From: Ostrinia nubilalis
Taxonomy: Eukaryota > Arthropoda > Insecta > Lepidoptera > Crambidae
Reading direction: 5' to 3'
Length of the DNA: 64,000 nt
Assembly (NCBI RefSeq): GCF_963855985.1
Contig: NC_087110.1
Span: forward strand, 6,067,001-6,131,000
Of this stretch, positions 56,070-64,000 are shown piece by piece. A model generated the notes under the pieces. The model did not search any database, was not told where the DNA came from, and was given only the letters and a program-made list of their open reading frames with translations. The translations under genes were made by a program, and so were the position numbers. Position 1 is the first letter of the stretch. Every line of letters starts with the position of its first letter.

Positions 56070-56404
56070 CTACCCTACCATTTCGTTCGTTCGTTCGTTC
56101 GTTTCAGCCGAAAGACGTCCACTGCTGGACAAAGGCCTCCCCCAAGGATTTCCACAAAGACCGGTCCTGCGCCGCTTGCATCCAGGTACCTCCCGCGACC
56201 TTCAACAGATCGTCGGTCCACCTAGTGGGAGGCCTGCCCACGCTACGTCTTCCAGCTCGTGGTCGCCACTCAAGAACTTTCCTGCCCCAGCGGCCATCAG
56301 CTCTTCGAGCTATGTGCCCCGCCCACTGCCACTTGATTTTAGCGATTTTGCGGGCTATGTCAGTCACTCTGGTTCTCCTACGGATCTCCTCTACCCTACC
56401 ATTT
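56070..56404 (-). mobile_element. RTE 3'-end insertion, (CGAA)n subfamily, with 14-bp target duplication
   Basis: Insert 56084-56390. On the minus strand it encodes RRRTRVTDIARKIAKIKWQW, GRWGRKVLEWRPRAGRRS and LGEAFVQQWTSFG then stop, followed by a (CGAA)n tail at the low-coordinate end. The perfect direct repeat ctaccctaccattt lies at 56070-56083 and 56391-56404. The frame is open throughout, so this is a fairly young but 5'-truncated copy without polymerase. Confidence 0.9.
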
Positions 56405-57107
56405 ACCAAGTGTCAAACCACACATGTAATGCAATAAATGATTTGATTTGATTTGATTTTGATTTGATTCCTCAATTTTATCAATGGATGAATTTACCGA
56501 CTTTATCAATGGATATTTATGTACTTTATCAACGGATGAATTTATATTTCTTGGACGCATTTTCACATTACTTTAATAATTTGGGTAATATCTTATGTGT
56601 GCAATAAAAAGAAATTGATCTTGCAGAGGAAGGTATCTTCTATCGCCAGTAGCACATCTCCACCGCAAAACCATGACAGCCAAATGTTTTCAGGACTTGT
56701 GTGTGTTTTCACTCACTATGTAGCTTATATGGGGTAATAATCTCTGAGATTTGTATTGAATCGCGTAAATTACCCGGAAAAACGCCTTGAAATCACTACT
56801 CTCGATGTAGAGCGTATTCCATTCAATAGTTCACGGGTCTAAACCCACTGTACCCAAGTATATTGTGGGCACACGATTAAAATGGAAAACTGAAAGGCTC
56901 GCGTCACTGCATATATCAAAACATTTTAAGGTTATTGTAGGAAGCTTGCGTGAATCCGCTTTTTGCTGAAAACTTTTTAATTGCCAAATGAATAAGGTTA
57001 CAAGAGCTGGTTTAATGGTGCATAGAATATGACAGAACAATGGTATTTTGTAAAAAACTGGAATAAAATAAAACTAACAAAACTAGGTAAGCTGCATGAC
57101 CTAGTAC
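56405..57107. other. Intergenic sequence, nothing recognised
   Basis: Starts with a short (tttga)n-like run at 56440-56467. Otherwise no feature. Confidence 0.4.
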
Positions 57108-57324
57108 GTAGGGGAGACCGAGGAGAGTTGTAACAGAGGTGAGTTGTCACAAAGGTGATTTCTTTGCGCCTATGACAGTTAGCGAGCTGAAAATTTCACG
57201 CAATCTGTAGTGTTAATAGAGCAATGAATTCGCGACGTTTCTAGCTCGTTAAACAGTCTTAGGTTCAGAGATATTGACATTGTCACAACCCATCTCTGTT
57301 ACAACTCTCCTCGGTCTCCCCTAC
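57108..57324. mobile_element. MITE with about 30-bp inverted ends
   Basis: 'gtaggggagaccgaggagag' followed by 'ttgtaacagag' at 57108 is inverted as 'ctctgttacaactctcctcg' followed by 'gtctcccctac' at 57324. The 155-bp interior is non-coding. Confidence 0.8.
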
Positions 57325-60300
57325 AGCATATAAAGCTAGACACTGTGGCATCTATTGCAGTTGTTAATAAAAGCTATTTCACAACGTAAATATTATGAAC
57401 TGTGTGCTGTTGATTGTATTAGACCTAGTTATACAGTTACACACACAGACCTAGATAGACAGTTGCCTAAAAAGGCACAAAGTCGTTCATTTTAAAATTC
57501 ATGAGTTGCTGTAGAACATTTAAGGCTAAATTAAACTAATGTTTTAAAAAACCACCGCTCGTGTACTGGACTACAGCGGCAACATAAAATATGCTATGAC
57601 ATAAAACTATCAACGAAGATAAAACTATAAACGGGACTATTCCCATCTCTCGTTCCCACCACTGCAACTCCTGTGTAGCCAGGATCTACAGCTTGACCGC
57701 CACAAAAACCCAACCAATGAAGGTCAAGTTTGTCCCGGGGGAAAGTTAGACTGTCATTGGACCCGCAACGAAATTAATCAGAAGAACATAGGAGGAGTTC
57801 GAAATTAAGGTTCGACTAAGATAAAACTATAAAATAAACTACTTTCTGAACATATTGAGACATCACAAAATTCCACTAAGCCTGCTTGGTACTGAGCCCA
57901 AAACCAAAGTGCAAGCTCCCAAAAAAGCCCAGCAAAAACTCCCTCAGGAACACAATTACGTAATAAGTACGGCATAAAAACAGTATAATGCGCCCGCCAA
58001 TACATTAGCGAACATCCTTATTTACGCTGTAATTCCCAAGATCACTCCTCGGGCGACCATCCCTAATTATTTAAACAAGAGAATCGGCCACCAATTCTTT
58101 CGTGCCAGTGGCGATATTGGCCACCACGCGATATTCGACCTTATTTTTAAGAAGATAAACCTTTGACATTTCAACTTTTTTTTAAATCACCAAATAGGTC
58201 GTGACGTTTGAAACAATGGAAGGAGTTTCGAGAAAGGAGGCTGTAATAACGACATGGGTATGTCGTATCGGTAATGGATATGTAGGGACAGATTGAGTAG
58301 GGCTTGAAATCAAAATTGATGCTTCCTGATAATTGAGTGGATTCGCTTTTTATGGCTTTTATGGGTCAGGTGTTTGGCATTTGCAATCAAGGTCCTGGAG
58401 TCCACTTTCACACCACTTATGTTGTCTATGCTAATCGTATTTTAAAATAAATTGGGCAGGAGGAATAAATGATGGGAGGCAGAGTTAATGAACTTATTGA
58501 CGTGTATTAATAAATAAATTGATGGAATTGGGAATGAAGCGTATTTGAAATAATTAGGTATTGCAACTCTTAAAAAATTTAAAGAAACGCAGCCTCGTAC
58601 ATGACAGTTACAAGTACATTACATCAATATTAATGTTATTTTTTGGTTACTGCCAATGCCAATTAACATTCAGACGGATTTCCAAAATCATGTAACTGGT
58701 AGGGCAATTTTTCGGTCACTCATGCGCAGTGGTTTCTGAAACGGTGCTTCGGTAGCTACCACGCGTCGCTTGCGGGCTCTACTCTTCTTCGTTACGTTCT
58801 CAATTCACTTATCTTCGACTCTTTCACACACTTCAAGATCCTGACACGAGTGAAAAAGACAAGTAGATTGATTGCGTATTTCAGAGTACACCCGCTGGGC
58901 ACAGTGTCATGTTTTGTATGCTTCATGGCTCCGAGCAACCAAAAGCTCCCAATCGACTAATATTTGAGCAATTATTATAATACAACCGGAATTTTAACTT
59001 TTTCAATTGGTTGAAGTTTTTGTTAATTAACATTTTCAAGCTAATTGTGATGTGCTTTATTTTTTGTTTGTGATGCACATGGGTAAGCCGCCGTTTCTTT
59101 TATTACGAGAAATTAATTTGTATTATTTTGAGCTTTGTCGGCATAATTTTATGAGTGCTTTATTCTCTGCCGTTTACCTAAGTAGGTATGCAATATTGCG
59201 AAGAGTTTTGAATTTTTTTTTTATATTTTCATAATTAATTCATCAAAATCATATAAACACTGACAGACTGAATTCATTTTGGTCTTACTTCAGTACTGTA
59301 TTGTTTTAAATGGAAGAAATCGGCACAAACTCTATAATAGTTTAGTTGTGGTAGTAAGCAATCTACCTTTAAATAAAATCAACAGAATATGTTTTTAAGA
59401 GCAAAATTAACAAGTATTGAAATTTTAACCGTATGATACGATTATTGAGCGAGACATGTATAACAATGCTCTCTTTAGGGAAATTATCCATCACTTTCAC
59501 AATTTCCATTTTTAAACTCATTATGAATTGAATCCTGATTCGACGCCATCTTTGAAACGCTAAAGTCTTTAAATTCTCGAGCATAAAGTTTAAAATCGAC
59601 TGATTCATCTCATGCATAGGCCATCGTTAATGACAGTACTTACGCGTTCGCAAATTTTCGGCCAAATTCGCACATCCCGCCATTCGGTGTTAATTACGTG
59701 GAATATTATGCCGAATTACAGGTCGGTGAGCGAAGGTGCGAAAATTAGGTGTTAAAACAGCTAAAGGCTTTTGGGAACACGCGACCGAGTGTCGTCGCCG
59801 ACGGCATATTGAGCGGTGAAGCGCGAAGTTGATTTGCGCGTGGAATAATAGGAGTAATAGGCGATAGTTTTGGTGCTAACATTGCGAATTGGCGGTTGGT
59901 GGTCAATATTGTCTAATATTATAATGACGCGATATTGTAACGCTGCTATTGTAAGTTTAATACAACATTAATTAGAGAGATACCTATAGATAAAGAGCAG
60001 CTTTCAGTACATGGGCACGGATAAACACACGGTAACCAAATGTAATAATTGCAGTACAATTTAACATTTAACTTATCTGAAGAAGTTCAACGTAGTGGTA
60101 AAGTACAACAAACAAGACCACCCAGCTAAATATTGCTTATCTACTTAATTTATCATTATTCAGAATTATCCAGTGCACTTTATCTACATGGAAATGATAT
60201 GAGTCATTTCCTATGCAAAAGTACGTGTTAATTTTGGCGTGTCGGCGTTTAAACGGTCCGCTCCCGAATGCCGCGTTTCGCGCAAAAAACAACCGAGTGC

Positions 60301-61193
60301 TTAATTAAAGGTAATTTTCTAAGTTTTCGTTTTCACACTTCTTAATATTAGAGTTGTATTTTAAGTGGCAGAAACACCAACTCATTTATAACCGGAGCCT
60401 TCGCATAAATGTCGTTTAGCAGCCAGCGAAATTATAGGAGTTAAAACCAGCTGCCTGTTGGATGATATTTAAAATGGCATGAACGAACAAAAAGTTTGTA
60501 TTGAATTATGCATTAAAATGAATTAGCACATTAATGTTGCTTTTCGCTTTGATTTTTTTTTTGTTTACCTACCGAATATAAGTCGATATTTTTGACGGTT
60601 AAAGTATGTTATAAGTCCGCTATAATCCTTCTGTATTTTATCTTTTAACATCTTTGTATTTTATACTATTTCTTGTTATCACCTCATCAGCAATTTGTTG
60701 TCATCGTTCATTTAATTAATAATATAAATAGCCTTATTTCTCGAAAATACTGACCTTTTGCAGTTTCTAAAGTAAATACTGTTGAAGTTTTTATAAATGT
60801 TATAAAGACTCTCTGACACAACACGTCTGTTTTGCAAATAAAGAAAAAATAAATATCTTTCGACAATAAAAAATACTTACTATAAACAACGTATTAAAAC
60901 TGCTAGTGATATTCGTGAGAAATCAGTTACATATGAATTAAACAAGAATATCTATGTACTTATTTGCAGGTAGGATTGATTATATTTTTTTTACCCTACT
61001 CATACTCTACGGTAATAAATGAAAAATTCCCTTTTTCTTGAACTTAAATTGTTAAGTTTTCAGTTCACGAAAATTTACAAAACTATGTTAATTATTTTAA
61101 ACTCAAAAGTAATACAAAAGTAGGTTTTAAGTTGTAAATGCATATTTAAGAAATTTAAGTAAGAAAAATATGCAAAAAAACTAGATAAATCAT
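57325..61193. other. Intergenic sequence, no gene recognised
   Basis: About 3.9 kb. A fragment of the 16945/26686 MITE family occurs near 57340. A GC-richer stretch at 57650-57780 looks repeat-like, and another at 59680-59870 is non-coding. Remaining sequence is AT-rich. Confidence 0.4.
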
Positions 61194-61393
61194 GCATGCA
61201 AACAGTATAATGCGTGGTTCCAGCTCAAATTAAATAAAAAAGTGCAAAAATGTCGGTAAATCGTATCGCATCGTCGGCAACTGCCTTAAGTTAGTTCTCA
61301 GCGACTATTGTTACTGTATACTGTAGTACAGCCTCCATGAGAACGGCTGTAAGCATGCAAACAGTATAATGCGTGGTTCCAGCTCAAATTAAA
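61194..61393. repeat. Exact 41-bp direct repeat, 159 bp apart
   Basis: The block starting 'gcatgcaaacagtataatgc' and ending 'ctcaaattaaa' occurs without mismatch at 61194-61234 and 61353-61393. The 118 bp between shows no transposon ends. It is too long for a normal target-site duplication. Confidence 0.85.
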
Positions 61394-62383
61394 CACGGTA
61401 AGATTAAAGACTTTCGGTCAGTTTACGTTACAAGCGATTGTTAAAAATTTAGAGATATGCAAATAACGTTTGGTGTGAATGGGGTTTTAAGTTTAATTTA
61501 TAAAATTAACACTATAGAAACTACAATGTTAAATGATTAGAAGATTCGGTAGTGTTCGTTGCGGCAGTCGTGTGACGGACATATTTATGTATTTTCTAAT
61601 AGTATTTGCTCTACATTGCAAGTTTGTACCAATCGAAGGTAATGTTGGTTACGTCTGAAAATAATACAACCACAGATAAATAAAAATCTTATAGATACTC
61701 AAGTTTTATCAATATCCAAATCTTCTATGCTTCTGGTACATTAGATTGTATCGTGCGATGAATATCATGACTATTTAAATAGAATGCAATAGTAGGTATA
61801 ATTTGTCCAATATTTACCTAAGTGCTCCTAGGAACTTACAAGTAAACGTATCAAAAGCTCAAAATACTGCCAAAGTATTACAAAAAAGCTCTCTGGACGT
61901 ATGAACGTATTTTACAGCTTTCACAAAAGTCAATTAGTCACCTAACTTCGATCCTAATATACTCGCTACCGCTTCTAACTTATAAAATAAGTTTATAAAA
62001 ATACTAGTAATCATAACCAGACCCTGAAACAATCGCGTGGTCTATCAAACGGCTGTTGCTTTGTAGGGCTGCCACTGGTCCGGGATTCCCGGACATCTAA
62101 TTAGAAATGCGTCCGAGAGCGTCCGGACTGATACAGGTAATAATAGAGCTGTGCAATACACTAATATTCTTTACAAAAAGGAAATGTTGGAAATATTTGC
62201 ACCCCTACTAATAAAAAAGCAGTTACGTATGTTTCTAAACGACATTTTCATACTAATCGTCACTTTTAATTAGGTTTCAACGCGCGTGCAACTTTTATTA
62301 CTCGTAACAATGGGTATATTTTCAGTAAGGGGGTTATGTTTTCAGCATGAAAGTTTGCAATAAAGTTCTTAACTTAACTTACT
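61394..62383. other. Intergenic sequence, nothing recognised
   Basis: No supported feature. Confidence 0.4.
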
Positions 62384-62530
62384 CAGTGCCTGAGATATCG
62401 GACGAGAGGGATGACATTGACATATTATGACATGACAGAGCATACAAATTATCTGGAAGAAAACTGAATTCTCATTAACGTGTGACGTCTCAATAACACC
62501 CTCCCGTGCCGCTCCCATACCTCATGCACT
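62384..62530. mobile_element. MITE, uninterrupted sibling of the TRIM-carrying copy
   Basis: Shares 'gacattgacatattatgac', 'gacagagcataca' and 'caccctcccgtg', then 'gctcccatacctca', in the same order as the two arms at 28821-28898 and 29775-29846, but without the LTR element. The inverted ends are partly eroded on the left. Confidence 0.7.
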
Positions 62531-62937
62531 GACTATCCTATAGTTTTAGCGGGATTGAAAGCTTTATTCAAAATATTTTTTGTAGATGGCAACCCTACCG
62601 TATAGGAAGCGTAGTTTTGTTATTACATACAATAGATCCCACGGTGGGAGCCAGCGTGACGGTTTCGCTACTTGAGACTCAGATTGTAAAAAGTTACACG
62701 TTATAAAGTAATATCTAAGGTTGAATAAAGGCGAGTTTCTATTTTTTATTTATTTTGGAAACACACGCAGCTTTGGACTATTAATTTATACCTACATGCC
62801 GAAACCAGGTGATAGGTGAGGACCATACACCACCCATATGGGGGTGGAATCGATAGGTATGTTCCACACCTATGACTTGGCTTCGGCTTGACACCTTACA
62901 GATAACACTCTGTATAAGATAGAAGAGGGAAGGTTTA
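62531..62937. other. Intergenic sequence, nothing recognised
   Basis: Contains a local inverted pair around 'catacaccacccatatgggg' but no full element. Confidence 0.35.
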
Positions 62938-63175
62938 TCTATACCAATATTATAAGCTGAAGAGTTTTTTTTAACGCGCTGATCTCAGGATCTACTGGTG
63001 CTATTTGAATAAATATTTTGTGTTGGATAGCCCATTTATTGAGGAAGGCTTTAGGCTATAATTATAATATCACCCTACAGCCAATAGGGGTGAAGCAGTA
63101 AAGAAAAATGTTGCAAAAACGGGAAATATTAATCAAAAACTATTTTCACGCGTACAAAGTCGCGGGCACAGCTAG
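62938..63175 (+). mobile_element. Helitron-like element, subfamily D
   Basis: TCTATACCAATATTATAAGC at 62938 to CAGCTAG at 63175, with 'acgcgctgatctcaggatct' near the start and 'cacgcgtacaaagtcgcggg' near the end. The layout is as in the other Helitron-like copies but with a different interior. Confidence 0.72.
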
Positions 63176-63530
63176 TAAATAGTATACAAGAGCTTTTTGA
63201 CGGCAACCTGAAAATTTCGAGCTTTTCTATAATATCTAGAGTCGAGGACTTAAAATTAAATACTTTTTCTTTAATGTTATCCTTACCTGTAATCTACACG
63301 CAATTGTACCTAATTAATACTAAGCTCTACTTAGTTCTGGACTAGGTAATTGATGGGACAGGAACTTAGAAAGAAAATTGTATACCCACTGCCTACTTTG
63401 GCCCGCGACTTCATCCTAGTAGATCTCGATAAAAATACCGTTTTGCTTAAAATATCAAACAGAGATTCATATGGACGAATAAATCCACCTTCATAAATAA
63501 TAAATACCTAATAAGATGTTTTTTTCGGAC
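63176..63530. other. Intergenic sequence, nothing recognised
   Basis: AT-rich, no supported feature. Confidence 0.4.
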
Positions 63531-63537
63531 GGTTGCA

Positions 63538-63665
63538 AGCAAACTTGGCGGCGCACTGTGGCAGACGAGGCGAAGAAGATCGGCAAGACTTGGAGCGAGA
63601 TCAAACGCATAGCTCAAGACCGAACGCGATGGAGGACTGTTGTGGACGCCCACTGCCCCATCTAG
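63538..63665 (+). mobile_element. C-terminal fragment of a non-LTR retrotransposon (not the RTE family above)
   Basis: Plus-strand frame TWRRTVADEAKKIGKTWSEI then KRIAQDRTRWRTVVDAHCPI and stop. The TWRRT...KTWSE...DRTRWR...LCPI pattern is common at the C-terminus of LINE-encoded endonuclease-reverse transcriptases. Only the last about 40 residues remain. Confidence 0.65.
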
Positions 63666-64000
63666 GGGACATAGGACCATAAGACAAAGTAAGTCAATAA
63701 GATGTTTAATTCAGTAAAATTGCTTTACTGCGGCATTACTCCTTAACGCTTGTTCAGGTCTTTCGATTACTTTATGAGTTTTTACTGTCGTTCTTGCTAG
63801 CATCTTCCAACTTGCTATGTTTAAAAAAATCGGCACATCTAAAGATACAGTTATTAAGATAGAAATTAACTCTACTGAGGTGGAACAAAGTAACTTTTTA
63901 AATTATTTTTAGAAGTCCGATTTAATTCCGGGCAGTTTATATTATTTTTAATTTAAGTATCATTGTAACTTTCTTATTCGTTTCTAATTAGAAATCAATT
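63666..64000. other. Window end, nothing recognised
   Basis: AT-rich, no supported feature. Confidence 0.4.

Noticed and set aside
57805..58005. 66-codon hydrophobic minus-strand frame
   Set aside because: Hydrophobicity comes from T-rich composition. No family resemblance or gene structure.
1..64000. tRNA or rRNA genes
   Set aside because: I looked for T-loop and anticodon-arm patterns by eye. Single GGTTCGAATC-like pieces occur (for example near 10766, 14098, 44384) but no full cloverleaf could be assembled.

Overview
This is a eukaryotic, intron-bearing, AT-rich and transposon-dense window, almost certainly from a moth or butterfly. The evidence is the recurrent Lepidoptera-style Helitron-like repeats (TC...CTAG ends), many short 3' fragments of RTE-clade retrotransposons ending in (ATG)n or (CGAA)n, and a diverged insect Pax gene. 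There is no operon structure, CRISPR array or bacterial-type gene.

The main gene is a Pox neuro (Poxn) orthologue on the minus strand, spanning roughly 23.6 kb down to 2.46 kb. Three coding exons fit together in phase: 23361-23609 (N-terminal PAI half of the paired domain), 7221-7422 (RED half) and 2456-3111 (C-terminal region with a PYSIEELLKKP motif). They would encode about 368 residues with no homeodomain. The introns are about 15.9 kb and 4.1 kb. Both paired-domain exons carry local tandem partial duplications of their splice-donor ends with a repeat period near 190 bp. Six truncated copies follow the RED exon (6065-7178) and one truncated copy follows the PAI exon (23172-23309). Four of the six RED-exon copies keep an acceptor-like site, an open frame, the same intron phases and a GTAGGT donor. 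This array is the strongest candidate for something undescribed.

A second likely gene lies on the plus strand at 30509-31323: two phase-matched exons for an unrecognised basic 94-residue protein, with a TATA-like box upstream and an AATAAA downstream. It starts just downstream of about 2 kb of packed transposons. A frameshifted THAP zinc-finger fragment (4748-4880) sits inside Poxn intron 2.

The rest is mobile DNA and unassigned intronic or intergenic sequence. Between 33.9 and 39.6 kb there is a five-level nest: an RTE copy holds a hAT element, which holds an R1-like retrotransposon, which holds a second hAT element and a foldback element with about 715-bp inverted repeats, and these hold Helitron-like and MITE copies. 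Target-site duplications are readable at four boundaries. A miniature LTR element (TRIM, 28899-29774) sits inside a MITE whose uninterrupted sibling lies at 62.4 kb. Other MITEs have clear inverted ends. A four-copy tandem repeat lies at 53388-54025. From about 40 kb to 64 kb no gene was recognised.
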